From Colwellia echini (GTDB taxonomy: Bacteria > Pseudomonadota > Gammaproteobacteria > Enterobacterales > Alteromonadaceae): a stretch of 64,000 bases of DNA. The notes below the pieces were generated by a model. The model worked only from the letters and a program-made list of their open reading frames with translations, had not been told where the DNA came from and searched no databases. Location of the stretch: positions 117,541 through 181,540 of the forward strand of contig NZ_PJAI02000008.1 in NCBI RefSeq assembly GCF_002843355.2, in the 5' to 3' direction. A program made the position numbers and the translations under genes. Positions 47,643 through 58,781 of the stretch are shown here, piece after piece (within the stretch, counting starts at the first letter, position 1; the number at the start of each line of letters is the position of its first letter).

Positions 47643-48974
47643 ATGACCACGCTTAATGAAAATCTTACTAAGCTGTTTCCCGCACACATAGCCCAATTAC
47701 AGCAGATGACAAAAACAGCGCTTTCACGTGAAAATCTTGAAGGAATTGTCATTCATTCAGGACAAGAAATTAAAGCCTTTCTTGATGATAATAGTTATCC
47801 ATTTAAAGTTAACCCACATTTTAAATATTGGTTGCCGCTTATTGATATTCCTAACTCTTGGTTAGTGGTTAATGGCGAAGATAAACCCACCTTAATTTAT
47901 TATCAACCTATTGATTTTTGGCATAAAGTAACACCTTTACAAGAAAGCTATTGGAATGACTTTTTTACTATTAAAATACTCACTAAAGCGAGCGATGTAG
48001 ATAAACTATTACCTTATGACAAAAAAGGTTTTGCTTATATAGGTAGCCATATTGAAGTAGCATTAGCGCTTGGCTTTGAAGCGATTAATCCTGAGCCTCT
48101 ACTGAATTACATTCATTACCACCGTGGTTATAAATCAAAATATGAGCACGAGTGTATACGACAATCATCTATGTTGGCGGTTAAAGCACACCAAGCTGCG
48201 CGTCATGCCTTTTTACAAGGTGATAGTGAGTATGATATTCAGCAGGCTTACCTTAAATCTATAGGTTATGGTAATAATGATACGCCTTATGTCAATATTG
48301 TCGCTTTAAACAAAAATTGTTCAATTTTACATTACACTGCTTTAGACAAATTAGTGCCGCAAGTGCATCAATCATTTCTTATTGATGCTGGGGCAAATTT
48401 TAATGGTTATGCCGCAGATATTACCCGTACTTATTCCTATAAAAATGATAAGTTCGCCGAGTTAATTGCACGTATGGATCAACTTATGCTGAATGCTGTT
48501 TCAGGATTAAAACCTGGGATTAGCTATGTTGATTTACATATTGAAACCTATAAAGCTATTGGTGAGGTTTTACGCGAATTTAATTTTATTACAGTTGATG
48601 CGGATACTGCGACGGAATCTGGCATTATTTCTAGCTTTTTTCCACACGGGTTAGGGCATCATTTAGGCTTGCAAGTACATGATGTGGGCGGCTTTATGGC
48701 TGATGAACGTGGTACGCATGTAAACGCGCCAGCAGAGCACCCGTTTTTACGTACTTCACGTACTGTAGAAGCAAACCAAGTGTTTACCATTGAACCTGGT
48801 TTATATTTTATTGATTCATTATTAGCTGATTTAAAAGCCTCTGCTAATTCGGATCAAGTTAATTGGAAAAATGTTAATGCAATGCGCGGTTTTGGTGGAA
48901 TACGTATAGAAGATAATATTATTGTACATAAATCACACAATGAGAATATTACTAGAGATCTAGGCTTAATCTAA
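47643..48974 (+). CDS. pepQ: Xaa-Pro dipeptidase PepQ
   Basis: The 443-residue M24 metallopeptidase has metal ligands in DAGANFNGYAADITRTY, HGLGHHLGLQVHDVGG, TIEPGLYFI and GIRIEDN. It cleaves dipeptides with C-terminal proline and in relatives also some organophosphates. GGAGAAAGATA precedes the ATG. Near 47722-47733 the coding sequence contains TTTCACGTGAAA, a parS core with mismatched flanks. Confidence 0.94.
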   Translation: MTTLNENLTKLFPAHIAQLQQMTKTALSRENLEGIVIHSGQEIKAFLDDNSYPFKVNPHFKYWLPLIDIPNSWLVVNGEDKPTLIYYQPIDFWHKVTPLQESYWNDFFTIKILTKASDVDKLLPYDKKGFAYIGSHIEVALALGFEAINPEPLLNYIHYHRGYKSKYEHECIRQSSMLAVKAHQAARHAFLQGDSEYDIQQAYLKSIGYGNNDTPYVNIVALNKNCSILHYTALDKLVPQVHQSFLIDAGANFNGYAADITRTYSYKNDKFAELIARMDQLMLNAVSGLKPGISYVDLHIETYKAIGEVLREFNFITVDADTATESGIISSFFPHGLGHHLGLQVHDVGGFMADERGTHVNAPAEHPFLRTSRTVEANQVFTIEPGLYFIDSLLADLKASANSDQVNWKNVNAMRGFGGIRIEDNIIVHKSHNENITRDLGLI

Positions 48975-49052
48975 TGTGTTTAGATTAAGCTCGTTTAAGT
49001 AAAATGAGCTTAAATAAATTGAATAAAACTTTTAAAGAAATAAAAATATACT

Positions 49053-49697
49053 GTGTCTAAATCATTTCTCATTGCAGTTAATGAAGTAGAAGACGAATTA
49101 ATTGTTAACCGCAGCCGTTTCATCTGCTATTTACGGCCTTGTGAAAGTATTGCTGATGCGAAGTTAATGCTAAAAGAATTACAGCAACTTCACCCGCAAG
49201 CAAGTCATCATTGTCAGGCTTTTTTAACAAAAGCGGCCGATGATAGTCAAGGTTATGGTTTTTCTGATGATGGCGAGCCTAGCGGCACGGCAGGTAAGCC
49301 AATGTTGTTAGCATTGCAAGGCGGAGGAATAGGGCAAGTGTGTGCAATTGTCGTCCGCTATTTTGGTGGTAAAAAACTGGGTACAGGTGGTTTACAAAGA
49401 GCATATGGTGGCAGTGTACGCCAAGCTTTAACGCTTTTGCAGTCAAAAATAAAAATAGCTATGGTGCACAAAACCTTAGCGTGTCAATATAGCCAGGTAG
49501 ACGACGTATTGCATTTGCTTCGGCTAATTGACGGTGAAGTTGTTTCGCAACAATATCAACAAAACGTTGTTTTGCAGTTAGCGATTCCTGTAGCTAAACT
49601 ATCGTTGATTCAAGAGCAATTACACACATTGTCTGCAGGGCAATTACAGTTAACCGCTAGCGGGCAAGAAAATAAAACGTGCAATATAAAAACATAA
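49053..49697 (+). CDS. yigZ: YigZ/IMPACT family protein
   Basis: The 214-residue protein starts at GTG 49053 (MSKSFLIAVNEVEDELIVNRSRF). The IMPACT N-terminal domain is recognised by HHCQAFLTKA, YGFSDDGEPSGTAGKPML and IVVRYFGGKKLGTGGLQRAYGG, and a DUF1949-like C-terminal domain follows. The biochemical role is not settled. It is next to pepQ and overlaps trkH by 19 nt, as in the E. coli pepQ-yigZ-trkH order. Confidence 0.93.
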   Translation: MSKSFLIAVNEVEDELIVNRSRFICYLRPCESIADAKLMLKELQQLHPQASHHCQAFLTKAADDSQGYGFSDDGEPSGTAGKPMLLALQGGGIGQVCAIVVRYFGGKKLGTGGLQRAYGGSVRQALTLLQSKIKIAMVHKTLACQYSQVDDVLHLLRLIDGEVVSQQYQQNVVLQLAIPVAKLSLIQEQLHTLSAGQLQLTASGQENKTCNIKT

Positions 49698-51130
49698 TTC
49701 GAATTATAGGTTTGCTAGTCGCGCTTCTAAGTGTGACCATGCTGCCACCAGCATTAATTTCACTAGTTTATCGCGATGGTGGTGGTTTACCATTTTTACT
49801 TGGTTTTTTGTGGTGTATTTGTACTGGCTTTATAGCTTGGTACCCTTATCGTAATGAAAAAACTGATCTTAAATCACGAGAAGGTTTTTTAATTGTTGTA
49901 CTGTTTTGGCTGGTATTAGCCAGTTTCTCTGCCATACCCTTTCTTCTACTAGAACAACCCAATTTATCTACTGCTGATGCGTTTTTTGAGTCATTCTCTG
50001 GTTTAACAACTACTGGAGCAACCATATTAACGCATATAGATGACTTACCTCATGCCGTATTATGGTATCGCCAACAATTACAATGGTTAGGTGGTATGGG
50101 TATCATTGTACTTGCGGTAGCCGTATTACCAATGCTTGGTATTGGTGGAATGCAGTTATATCGCGCTGAAACACCAGGGCCGGTGAAAGACTCTAAAATG
50201 ACCCCTAGAATTGCAGATACAGCAAAACATTTGTGGTACATCTACTTAGGTTTAACTGTAGCTTGTGCACTTGCCTATTGGTTTGCAGGTATGTCTGGCT
50301 TTGATGCAATTTGCCATGCTTTTTCAACTATTGCTATTGGTGGTTTTTCAACGCATGACGCCAGTATGGGATACTTTAATAGCCCTGCAATTAATTTAGT
50401 TTGTGTCACATTTTTAATTATTGCAGGTGTTAACTTTGCACTACATTATGCAGCTGTACAAAGTAGATCACTAAAAAGCTATATATTTGATCCTGAATTT
50501 AAAGTGTTTATTGGTATTCAAATAGTACTTACTTTAATTTGTTTTACTGTGTTAATAACCTCAGGTACGTATCAAGATGCCGATCATGCTCTTGACCAAG
50601 CCTTATTCCAATCTGTTTCTATTAGTACTACCGCTGGTTTTGCAACCACGTCTTTTTCAGAATGGCCAACGTTATTACCTATGTTATTAATTTTTTCTAG
50701 CTTTATTGGTGGTTGTGCGGGTAGTACCGGTGGCGGAATGAAGGTTGTAAGGGTTGTATTACTTTATTTGCAAGGGTTGAGAGAGCTAAATAAGCTGGTG
50801 CATCCGCGAGCTATTTTTAGTATTAAGTTAGGTAGAAAAGTTTTACCTGATAAAGTAGTGGAAGCAGTTTGGGGATTTTTCTCTGCCTATGCAGCGGTAT
50901 TTGTTATTTGTATGTTATTGCTGCTCGCTACAGGTATGGATAATATTACTGCTTTTACTGCTGTTGCAGCCTGTATAAATAACTTAGGACCAGGTTTGGG
51001 TGAGGTTGCTGCTAATTTTTCCTCAATTAATGACACGAGTAAGTGGGTATTAATTATGGCTATGTTGTTTGGTCGATTAGAAATATTTACTTTATTAGTC
51101 TTATTCACGCCAGCGTTCTGGCGCTCATAA
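49679..51130 (+). CDS. trkH: Trk-system potassium transporter TrkH
   Basis: The 483-residue inner-membrane protein has eight or more membrane helices and the repeated selectivity-type pore segments, including FFESFSGLTTTGATILT, AFSTIAIGGFSTHDAS, SVSISTTAGFATTSF and AACINNLGPGLGEV. It takes up K+ with the cytoplasmic NAD-binding subunit TrkA, whose gene converges 29 bp downstream. It starts at GTG 49679 inside the end of yigZ, so expression is probably coupled. Confidence 0.95.
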   Translation: MQYKNIIRIIGLLVALLSVTMLPPALISLVYRDGGGLPFLLGFLWCICTGFIAWYPYRNEKTDLKSREGFLIVVLFWLVLASFSAIPFLLLEQPNLSTADAFFESFSGLTTTGATILTHIDDLPHAVLWYRQQLQWLGGMGIIVLAVAVLPMLGIGGMQLYRAETPGPVKDSKMTPRIADTAKHLWYIYLGLTVACALAYWFAGMSGFDAICHAFSTIAIGGFSTHDASMGYFNSPAINLVCVTFLIIAGVNFALHYAAVQSRSLKSYIFDPEFKVFIGIQIVLTLICFTVLITSGTYQDADHALDQALFQSVSISTTAGFATTSFSEWPTLLPMLLIFSSFIGGCAGSTGGGMKVVRVVLLYLQGLRELNKLVHPRAIFSIKLGRKVLPDKVVEAVWGFFSAYAAVFVICMLLLLATGMDNITAFTAVAACINNLGPGLGEVAANFSSINDTSKWVLIMAMLFGRLEIFTLLVLFTPAFWRS

Positions 51131-51159
51131 TTAAGCAATTTCTAAGCTGTATGTTGAAA

Positions 51160-52536
51160 TTAGAAGTAAATAGCGCTTACTTGGAATAGTTTTTCTATAT
51201 CACTGATATATTTTTTACTGACTAAAAATAGAATCACGTGATCTTCTTCATGTATTAATGTATTTGAATGTGCAATTAATACTTCACTTCCTCTAACTAC
51301 TGCACCAATTGTTGCTCCTGGTGGTAGTTTAATGTTTTTGATAGTACGACCAACCACTTTAGATGATTTCTCATCACCTTTTGCTACAATCTCTATCGCT
51401 TCAGCCGCGCCGCCACGTAAGCTGTAAACATTATCAATAGAACCACGTCTAACATGGGTTAATAAAGCTGAAATAGTAGCTTGTTGAGGTGATATAGCAA
51501 TATCTATAGTACTGCCATGTACTAAATCAATATAAGCATCACGTTGAATTAGTACCATGGTTTTACGTACGCCAAGTCTTTTGGCAAGTAATGACGACAT
51601 AATGTTTGCTTCGTCATCATTAGTAACAGCAATGAAAATATCAAACTGGTCAATATTCTCTTCAGTGAGTAATTCTTGATCAGAAGAATCACCTGCAAAT
51701 ACCAAGGTATTATTCAATTCAGAGGTTAGCTGTTCGGCACGTTCTTGTGAGCGCTCAATTAGCTTTACTTGGTGATTCTTTTCTAAAATACGAGCTAACC
51801 CGGCACCAATATTACCACCACCAGCAATCATAATACGTTTGTAAGCTGTTTCTAGTTTTTGTAATTCATTCATCACTGCGCGTATATGAATACTTGCAGC
51901 AATAAAAAACACTTCATCATCTGCTTCAATTACAGTGGTGCCAAGAGGGCGTATTGGTCTACCATTTCGGTAAATAGCAGCAACACGGGTATCGACATTA
52001 GGGATGTGATCTCGCAAAGTTGAAAGCGCATGACCTACTAGCAAACCACCGTAATAGGCTTTTACTGCAACTAAGCTGACTTTACCTTCTGCAAACTCCA
52101 ATACTTGTAATGCACCTGGGTAATCAATTAGTCGAGCTATATCTCTAGTAACTAATTCTTCAGGAGCAATAATATGATCGATAGGGATATGTTGTTTGTG
52201 AAACAGCTCGGCAGAGTATTTTAAAATTTGATTAGAACGAATACGGGCAATTTTTTTCGGAGTCTTAAATAACGATGAACATATCTGGCAAGTGATCATA
52301 TTGGTTGCATCGTCATTTGTTACGGCGATAACCATATCTGCATCTTCAGCGCCAGCAGCTTTCAATACATCAGGGTAGCAACCTTGACCATTTATAACCT
52401 GTAAATCCATTTTATCTTGCAGTTCACGAAGTTTTTCATTGTCGGTATCAACAACAGATATTTCATTGTTTTCACCAACAAGGTTTTCAGCTAGCGTGCC
52501 GCCAACTTGTCCTGCACCTACTATGATTATCTTCAT
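51160..52536 (-). CDS. trkA: Trk-system potassium uptake protein TrkA
   Basis: The 458-residue cytoplasmic regulator contains two copies of RCK_N ([16 protein letters not shown] at the start and [17 protein letters not shown] near the middle, both glycine-rich nucleotide loops), each followed by an RCK_C domain. It controls TrkH by nucleotide binding. It is last in the leftward def-fmt-rsmB-trkA run. Confidence 0.96.
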   Translation of the reverse strand: MKIIIVGAGQVGGTLAENLVGENNEISVVDTDNEKLRELQDKMDLQVINGQGCYPDVLKAAGAEDADMVIAVTNDDATNMITCQICSSLFKTPKKIARIRSNQILKYSAELFHKQHIPIDHIIAPEELVTRDIARLIDYPGALQVLEFAEGKVSLVAVKAYYGGLLVGHALSTLRDHIPNVDTRVAAIYRNGRPIRPLGTTVIEADDEVFFIAASIHIRAVMNELQKLETAYKRIMIAGGGNIGAGLARILEKNHQVKLIERSQERAEQLTSELNNTLVFAGDSSDQELLTEENIDQFDIFIAVTNDDEANIMSSLLAKRLGVRKTMVLIQRDAYIDLVHGSTIDIAISPQQATISALLTHVRRGSIDNVYSLRGGAAEAIEIVAKGDEKSSKVVGRTIKNIKLPPGATIGAVVRGSEVLIAHSNTLIHEEDHVILFLVSKKYISDIEKLFQVSAIYF

Positions 52537-52579
52537 GTGTTATTTATTCTACTTTTTGAAATTAAAATTCATTAAAGTT

Positions 52580-53899
52580 TTATTTAGCCTTTAATAATTT
52601 GGCGTAATAAAAACCATCCATGTTTCTCGCATCAGGTAATAATTGCCAGCCAACATTATTTTCATCAGTATCAGGGTTATTGCTATTAATGGCAATTAAT
52701 TGTGCATCTTGATTTTGTTCAAGAAAGCGAGATACTTGCTGACAGTTTTCTTCTGGTAAAATACTGCAGGTTACATACAGCAATGTGCCGCCTGGTTTAA
52801 GTAATGACCAAATGTTGTCAAGTATCTGTTGCTGTAAGATAACTAATTTATCAATGTCGTCAGCTTTACGCAGCCACTTTATATCGGGATGACGGCGAAT
52901 TACGCCGGTGCCAGAGCAGGGGGCATCAAGTAAAATACGATCGAATAATTCACCTGACCACCAATCTTTAGTAGCAGCGTCTGCGGCTATAACTGTTGCG
53001 TTGAGGTTTAAGCGCTCTAAGTTTTCATGAACTCGAGTTAAACGACCTTCTTCAATATCGATAGCGGTCATTGAAGCAATAGTAGGTGTTTGCTCAATAA
53101 TATGACACGTTTTACCGCCAGGCGCCGCACAACAATCTAGTACTATGTCGTTTGGTTGACAATCAAGTAACAATGCCGCTTGTTGGGCTGCACCATCTTG
53201 CACTGAAACCCAACCTTGGTCGAAGCCAGGTAATTTAGCAACGTCAAGCGGCTTCGTTAAGGCAATAGCTTTTGAGTAGGCATCAACATGGTCAATTTCA
53301 ATATCAGCTTCATTGAGTAATACTTGGTATTGCTCACTACTATGATGTTGTTGGTTAGCACGCAACCACATAGGCGGTCTATTTTGATTAGCTTCAAGAA
53401 TAGATTGCCATTGCTCAGGGTAACTCTGTTGTACTTTTTTTATAAACCAGCTCGGGTGATTATATTTAATTGGATCAGGTAGATTTTTATCCGCGCCAGA
53501 TACTTTACTTTCGGCTTCAAGGGTTCGTAAAAAGCTTCTAAGTACGGCATTTACAAGCCCTTTCATATGACTATTTTTTAGCGGTTTGGTTGCCGCAACG
53601 GTTTCACTTACTGCGGCGTGATCGGGAATACGCATATACCTTATTTGATATACACCAACTAGTAATAAAAAGTGAAATACGCGTTGTTTACCTTTAATAG
53701 GCTTTGGCACTAAATGACGTACATCATTTTCTAGCTCTGGTAAGTAGCGCAGCACGCCATAGCAGATTTCTTGTAATAGGCCTTTATCTTTGCCTATTAA
53801 CTTATCTTGTTGTTTTGGTAGCTCATCACTTAAGCTTCTGCCTTGATCTATTACGGCGTAACAACATTTTGCTGCAAGTGCTCTAATATTAATGGTCAT
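52580..53899 (-). CDS. rsmB: 16S rRNA (cytosine-967-C5)-methyltransferase RsmB (Sun)
   Basis: The 439-residue protein has an N-terminal NusB-like RNA-binding domain and a C-terminal SAM-methyltransferase with VLDCCAAPGGKTCHI, LDAPCSGTGVIRRHPDIKWLR (catalytic Cys in the PCS motif) and LYVTCSILPEENCQQV (second Cys in TCS). It is 54 nt downstream of fmt on the same strand. Confidence 0.95.
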   Translation of the reverse strand: MTINIRALAAKCCYAVIDQGRSLSDELPKQQDKLIGKDKGLLQEICYGVLRYLPELENDVRHLVPKPIKGKQRVFHFLLLVGVYQIRYMRIPDHAAVSETVAATKPLKNSHMKGLVNAVLRSFLRTLEAESKVSGADKNLPDPIKYNHPSWFIKKVQQSYPEQWQSILEANQNRPPMWLRANQQHHSSEQYQVLLNEADIEIDHVDAYSKAIALTKPLDVAKLPGFDQGWVSVQDGAAQQAALLLDCQPNDIVLDCCAAPGGKTCHIIEQTPTIASMTAIDIEEGRLTRVHENLERLNLNATVIAADAATKDWWSGELFDRILLDAPCSGTGVIRRHPDIKWLRKADDIDKLVILQQQILDNIWSLLKPGGTLLYVTCSILPEENCQQVSRFLEQNQDAQLIAINSNNPDTDENNVGWQLLPDARNMDGFYYAKLLKAK

Positions 53900-53953
53900 T
53901 GGTTATCTTAATTTCACTTATCTGTTAGTTGTTTTTAGCTGAGTGCTTTTAGC

Positions 53954-54943
53954 TCAACTCAATTTATTAATTGGGCTGCCAACAACGAACCAATCGCTGC
54001 GACCATTGATAATATCTTTTACCGGTAACGCTTTCTTGCCAGGAAGTTGAATAACTTCTAAACGGATAACTCCATCAGCTGTTTGTACCTCAACACCTTC
54101 TTTGTCTGCTTTTAGTATTGTTCCAGGAGTTGCAGCCGCGTTATGTGAGTTTGCTTGAACAGATGCTTGCCAAACGCGTAGTCTATGTAGTTTGTTTTCA
54201 GCTTCTTCAAAAGTAAACTGAGATACAGGCCAAGGAATGTAAGCTCTGATTTTTCTGTGTAATTCATTGGCACTAAGTTGCCAATTTAGCTCTGCTTCTG
54301 CTTTATCAAGCTTATGAGCGTAAGTTGCAAGGTTATTGTCTTGAGCAATATTGTGTTCGCTGGCTTGATAATTGGCTTGTGCCATTAAAGCCAGTGTATC
54401 TATTAATGCAACAGGGCCTAAGTTGGCAAGTTTTTCATAAAGGCTAGCACTGGTGTCGGTAATTTCAATATTACACTCTGCAGTTAATATCATGTCGCCA
54501 GTATCTAAACCTTTATCCATTTGCATGATAGTTACGCCAGTTTTTGCATCGCCAGCTTCTAGAGAGCGCTGAATTGGTGCTGCGCCGCGCCATTGAGGTA
54601 AAATTGAACCGTGAACATTGATACAACCTAAGCGCGGAGCCTTTAGGATAACTTCTGGTAATAATAGGCCGTAAGCAACTACCACCATAATGTCGGCATT
54701 ATATTGTGCTAATTGTTGCTGGGCTTCTTCGTCTTTGAAGTTAATAGGCTGTTCTACTGTTATACCGTGCTCTAGCGCAAGTAATTTGGTGGCACAAGCG
54801 GTTAATTTTTTCCCTCGACCTGCAGGCTTATCTGGCGGGCAATATACCGCGATAACGTTATGTTCAGAGTTAATTAACGCCGCTAAATGTTGAGCTGCAA
54901 AATCAGGCGTTCCGGCGAAAATAATATTTAATGGCGTATTCAA
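53954..54943 (-). CDS. fmt: Methionyl-tRNA formyltransferase
   Basis: The 329-residue protein has the formyltransferase N-domain with [30 protein letters not shown], the catalytic [18 protein letters not shown] and [13 protein letters not shown], and a C-terminal tRNA-binding barrel. It formylates initiator Met-tRNA. The deformylase gene is directly upstream in the same operon, 52 nt away. Confidence 0.97.
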   Translation of the reverse strand: MNTPLNIIFAGTPDFAAQHLAALINSEHNVIAVYCPPDKPAGRGKKLTACATKLLALEHGITVEQPINFKDEEAQQQLAQYNADIMVVVAYGLLLPEVILKAPRLGCINVHGSILPQWRGAAPIQRSLEAGDAKTGVTIMQMDKGLDTGDMILTAECNIEITDTSASLYEKLANLGPVALIDTLALMAQANYQASEHNIAQDNNLATYAHKLDKAEAELNWQLSANELHRKIRAYIPWPVSQFTFEEAENKLHRLRVWQASVQANSHNAAATPGTILKADKEGVEVQTADGVIRLEVIQLPGKKALPVKDIINGRSDWFVVGSPINKLS

Positions 54944-54995
54944 GATAAATCCTATTATAGTAAGTTGGTACTTACTATTTGGGTTGTATTAATAT

Positions 54996-55508
54996 TTATG
55001 AGAGGTTTTCAAACTTAGCTTCTTTTTCTAACTTTTTTTGGATACGTTGACGTTTTAAAGGAGAAAGATAATCGACAAATAAAATACCATTTAAGTGATC
55101 TAGTTCATGTTGAATACAAACGCTCTGTAATTCAGATGCATTTAAAGTAAATGATTTACCTTCACGATCAAGTGCTTCAACAGTACAGGTGTTATGTCTG
55201 TCAACTTTGGCATAAGTGCCAGGTACTGATAAACAACCTTCTTCATTAATAGAAGTTTCATTACTGCTTTCAGTAATTTTAGGATTAATTAATACAATAG
55301 GTTGGTTTCTATCTTCTGAAGTATCCATAACAACAATTTGTTGGTGAATATCAACTTGAGTAGCCGCTAAGCCGACACCGTTCTCGTCATACATGGTTGC
55401 TAACATATCATCTATAATAGTTGCTGTAGCATTAGTTATATCAACAACTGGTTGGGCTTTTGTTCTTAAGCGCGGATCAGGAAAACGTAAAACATTTAAA
55501 ATAGTCAT
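54996..55508 (-). CDS. def: Peptide deformylase
   Basis: The 170-residue metalloenzyme has the three family motifs [17 protein letters not shown] (metal-ligand Cys) and HELDHLNG (metal-ligand histidines). It removes the N-formyl group from new proteins. It is the first gene of the leftward run def-fmt-rsmB-trkA; the divergent lysM gene lies 155 bp away. Confidence 0.97.
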   Translation of the reverse strand: MTILNVLRFPDPRLRTKAQPVVDITNATATIIDDMLATMYDENGVGLAATQVDIHQQIVVMDTSEDRNQPIVLINPKITESSNETSINEEGCLSVPGTYAKVDRHNTCTVEALDREGKSFTLNASELQSVCIQHELDHLNGILFVDYLSPLKRQRIQKKLEKEAKFENLS

Positions 55509-55663
55509 ATTTATTTAAAAGAGTTAGCGATAATTCATCGAGAATGTTATCTTTTAATTATATACTCAAGTAACTGTAACTGAAACCCGCATTTTTAAGT
55601 CACTTGATATAACTAATAATTATAGTGCGTTAAAACAGTAAGCACTGAAAAGGAAAGAGCTCC

Positions 55664-56770
55664 ATGCTTAAAAAAATAATACTATCATTGTCTCTGATCT
55701 CTTATCCGTTAATTGTATTAGCGGATCAAATAAAGCTTAATGATAATGCGCCTAAAACACACGTAGTAGAGAAGGGCGATACCCTCTGGGATATATCAGC
55801 GGTGTTTCTTGAGCAACCTTGGTTATGGCCTAAGTTGTGGCGTTTAAACCCAGAAGTAAACAACCCTCATTTAATTTATCCTGGTGATGTTTTAAAACTG
55901 GTTTATGATGAAAATGGAGAGCCTATGTTAGTGGTAGATCAGAAGGGCTCTGCTACACAAGGAAAAGCGAGTTATAAATGGTCACCGAAAATTCGCCAAG
56001 AAAATAAAAATGATTCAGCAATAAAGTTATTACCACTTGAGGTCATCGCGCCTTATATGACATATGCGCACTTATTTTCAGAAGATGAGCTAGAAGAATT
56101 ACCTTACGTGTTAGGTAGTGATGAAGGCTATCGCATGACGACAAAAGATTTTAAAGTCTATGTTAATGCTGATTTGGTGGTGTCGCAAAGTTACGCTATG
56201 TACGATAAGGGCGAAGAGCTTTTTGATCCTGAAACTGATGAATCACTTGGTTTTTATGTTGATTTAGTGGGTACTGGGCAAGCGATAAGAAGCGGCGATA
56301 TGGAAAATGATGTTCCCGCTACTATACATGTTAGTTCAGTTAAAAGAGAAATTAACTCAGGTAGCTATGTAGTCCCCATTAATGAAGGCCAATTATTACC
56401 GTCTGTTTTTACAATGAAAGCAGCAGATAAATCACTTCGTGGTTCTATTGTAAAAGCAACAAGCGATGCTCGTGGTTTTGGTAAACTAGAAATTATTATG
56501 ATAAACCGTGGTGTTGAACATGGTGTAACTTCTGGTGATGTAATGGGAATTAAACGTACAAGCCCAGGAGTTGTTGATACTGGAGATGGTCCTGCTTACC
56601 TTGTTGAAGCATCTAGCTGGGATAAGCTGACGGGTAGTGATTATAAAATGCCAGAAGAGTATCTTGGCGAATTGATGATCTTCAAAGTATTTGAAAAAAC
56701 TAGTATGGGTATTATTCTACAAACAGATAAACCGGCTAGAATTAACGATATTATTACTGCACCAGAGTAA
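55664..56770 (+). CDS. LysM-domain cell-wall-associated protein
   Basis: The 368-residue protein has a signal peptide (cleavage after LVLA) and an N-terminal LysM repeat at about residues 32-80 (HVVEKGDTLWDISAVFLEQPWLW through LIYPGDVLKLVY), then a long domain with beta-rich pattern and no catalytic motif I can identify. It probably binds peptidoglycan in the periplasm. The position between def and dprA is common in gammaproteobacteria. AAGGAAAGAG precedes the ATG. Confidence 0.85.
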   Translation: MLKKIILSLSLISYPLIVLADQIKLNDNAPKTHVVEKGDTLWDISAVFLEQPWLWPKLWRLNPEVNNPHLIYPGDVLKLVYDENGEPMLVVDQKGSATQGKASYKWSPKIRQENKNDSAIKLLPLEVIAPYMTYAHLFSEDELEELPYVLGSDEGYRMTTKDFKVYVNADLVVSQSYAMYDKGEELFDPETDESLGFYVDLVGTGQAIRSGDMENDVPATIHVSSVKREINSGSYVVPINEGQLLPSVFTMKAADKSLRGSIVKATSDARGFGKLEIIMINRGVEHGVTSGDVMGIKRTSPGVVDTGDGPAYLVEASSWDKLTGSDYKMPEEYLGELMIFKVFEKTSMGIILQTDKPARINDIITAPE

Positions 56771-56900
56771 AACTCATTTAAATAAACTGTACCAGAAAAA
56801 CACTGTTAAATATTTTATCTCTCTTTTTCTACTTATCTGATTATATAGAAAGTAGAAAAAGAAAATAAAACGTAAACTTGCTCTTAAGGAGAAGACAAGT

Positions 56901-58121
56901 ATGAGTAATAACAGTCATCCTATTGATCACCAATCAAGTCTTCAGCCAAATCAGTATTCAAGTTCTCAACGAAGCGATACGGAATACTGGTTAGCGTTAA
57001 AACTTGTCCCTCGCTTAGCAATACACAAAAAAATAGCCCTTGTTGAGACTTTTGGTTTAACCTCTCTTTTTTCTGTAGACGGTGCTGTCTCAGTACTTAG
57101 TTCAGCGAATAACTTAAGCGTAAAACAACTACTTGCGTTTCAACAGCCAGACTGGCAAAAAATCACTCAAATTATTGAAGCGAGTATTGCCTGCGATAGT
57201 ATTGTTATTTGTTATGGGGATTTTGATTATCCACAATTGCTTAAAGAAATTTATGATCCGCCATTAATACTTTTTGCCCAAGGAAATCATTCAATACTTA
57301 ATGCTGATCAAATCGCAGTTGTTGGTAGTCGTTCAGCTAGTGTAAGTGGTAGAGACGCGGCATTTACATTAAGCCAACAGTTGGCTTTACAACAATTTGT
57401 TATAACTAGTGGTTTAGCGCTTGGCATTGATGCTGCAGCTCATCGAGGTGCAATTACTCACCCTAACAGTACTATTGCTGTTGTTGCTACGGGATTAGAT
57501 CAAGTTTACCCAGCAAGACATCGCACATTGGCGCAAGACATAATTGCAGCAGGAGGCGCTATTATAAGTGAATTTTTACCCGGCACTCTACCTAAAGCGG
57601 GGCACTTTCCCAAAAGAAACCGACTTATCAGTGGTTTAAGTTTAGGTGTTTTAGTGGTTGAGGCTGAACTAAAAAGTGGCTCATTAATTACCGCTCGTTG
57701 TGCGTTAGAACAAAATAGGGAAGTATTTGCTATTCCTAGTTCTATTGAAAATCAACAAGCTAAAGGTTGTCACTGGTTAATTAAACAAGGTGCTAAACTT
57801 GTTGAACAAGCTGCCGATATAATAGATGAGTTCGCTTTTGTTGATAAAGCTAGTCTACACTTTAGTAAGACTAATTCAGTGAATGGCGCTCAACCGTTTA
57901 AATTGGCTGTACAAGGTACATTAGACGGTGTCGTTGAAATTGAGCAAAAAGGCTTGTGTAACGATGAATTGTTGGATAATGTGGGATTTGAGATTACTCC
58001 TGTAGATAAAGTTGTTTCGCGTAGCGAACTTCCCGTAGATGAGGTGTTAACACGATTAACATTGCTTGAACTAAGTGGCTTGGTATCTGCGGTACCTGGT
58101 GGCTACATTAGAACTAAATAG
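56901..58121 (+). CDS. dprA: DNA-processing protein DprA (Smf)
   Basis: The 406-residue protein has the Rossmann-like DprA core with the hallmarks IAVVGSRSAS, TSGLALGIDAAAHRGA, VATGLDQVYPARHR, SEFLPGTLP, FPKRNRLISGLS and ALEQNREVFAIP. A C-terminal winged-helix domain (about 335-406) is present. The N-terminal ~30 residues are a polar Ser/Gln/His extension. In transformable bacteria it loads RecA on incoming DNA. AAGGAG lies 8 nt before the ATG. Confidence 0.95.
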   Translation: MSNNSHPIDHQSSLQPNQYSSSQRSDTEYWLALKLVPRLAIHKKIALVETFGLTSLFSVDGAVSVLSSANNLSVKQLLAFQQPDWQKITQIIEASIACDSIVICYGDFDYPQLLKEIYDPPLILFAQGNHSILNADQIAVVGSRSASVSGRDAAFTLSQQLALQQFVITSGLALGIDAAAHRGAITHPNSTIAVVATGLDQVYPARHRTLAQDIIAAGGAIISEFLPGTLPKAGHFPKRNRLISGLSLGVLVVEAELKSGSLITARCALEQNREVFAIPSSIENQQAKGCHWLIKQGAKLVEQAADIIDEFAFVDKASLHFSKTNSVNGAQPFKLAVQGTLDGVVEIEQKGLCNDELLDNVGFEITPVDKVVSRSELPVDEVLTRLTLLELSGLVSAVPGGYIRTK

Positions 58122-58139
58122 AGTGTAAAGGAGCTAATT

Positions 58140-58613
58140 ATGTTTGATATCTTAATGTATCTTTTTGAAACGTATATCCAAAATGAAGCTGAAGCCATGG
58201 TAGACCATGATTTGTTAACAGATGAGTTAACACGTGCTGGCTTTCATCAGGATGAAATATACAAAGCGTTAAATTGGTTAGAAAAGCTATCTGCTTTACA
58301 GGATACTGATGCATATCCTTACTTAACTCGTGTAGGTAGTAAATCGGTTCGCATTTATACTAACGATGAAATGCAACTGCTTGATACCAAAAGCCGTGGT
58401 TTTATCTTGTTTTTAGAGCAAGTGAATGTGCTTGATTTTACTACGCGTGAAATGGTTATTGATAGAGTAATGGAGCTTGATACTCAGTACTTCTCTATGG
58501 ATGATCTTAAATGGGTTATTTTAATGGTATTATTTAATGTTCCAGGTAAAGAGTCTGCTTATTCTCAATTAGAAGATTTAATTTTTGAAGAGCAAGAAGG
58601 CCCACTGCATTAA
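58140..58613 (+). CDS. smg: Smg family protein (DUF494)
   Basis: The 157-residue acidic, helical protein begins [13 protein letters not shown] and has the DUF494 blocks [21 protein letters not shown] and [14 protein letters not shown]. Its function is not established. It follows dprA by 18 nt, with AAAGGAG just before the ATG, the standard dprA-smg pair. Confidence 0.93.
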   Translation: MFDILMYLFETYIQNEAEAMVDHDLLTDELTRAGFHQDEIYKALNWLEKLSALQDTDAYPYLTRVGSKSVRIYTNDEMQLLDTKSRGFILFLEQVNVLDFTTREMVIDRVMELDTQYFSMDDLKWVILMVLFNVPGKESAYSQLEDLIFEEQEGPLH

Positions 58614-58781
58614 AGGTTAATATATCACTGGTAATACTATCTTAACTATAGATAGTTTTACCATTGGATATCCTTAGTTGTAACTTAGCTTCTACTGAGT
58701 AGATGTAAATATCTGAACATATTGTTCAGGCTAATTTTATGGCATAATAGTCCCACATACGTTTTAAATGTAATTTCAATA

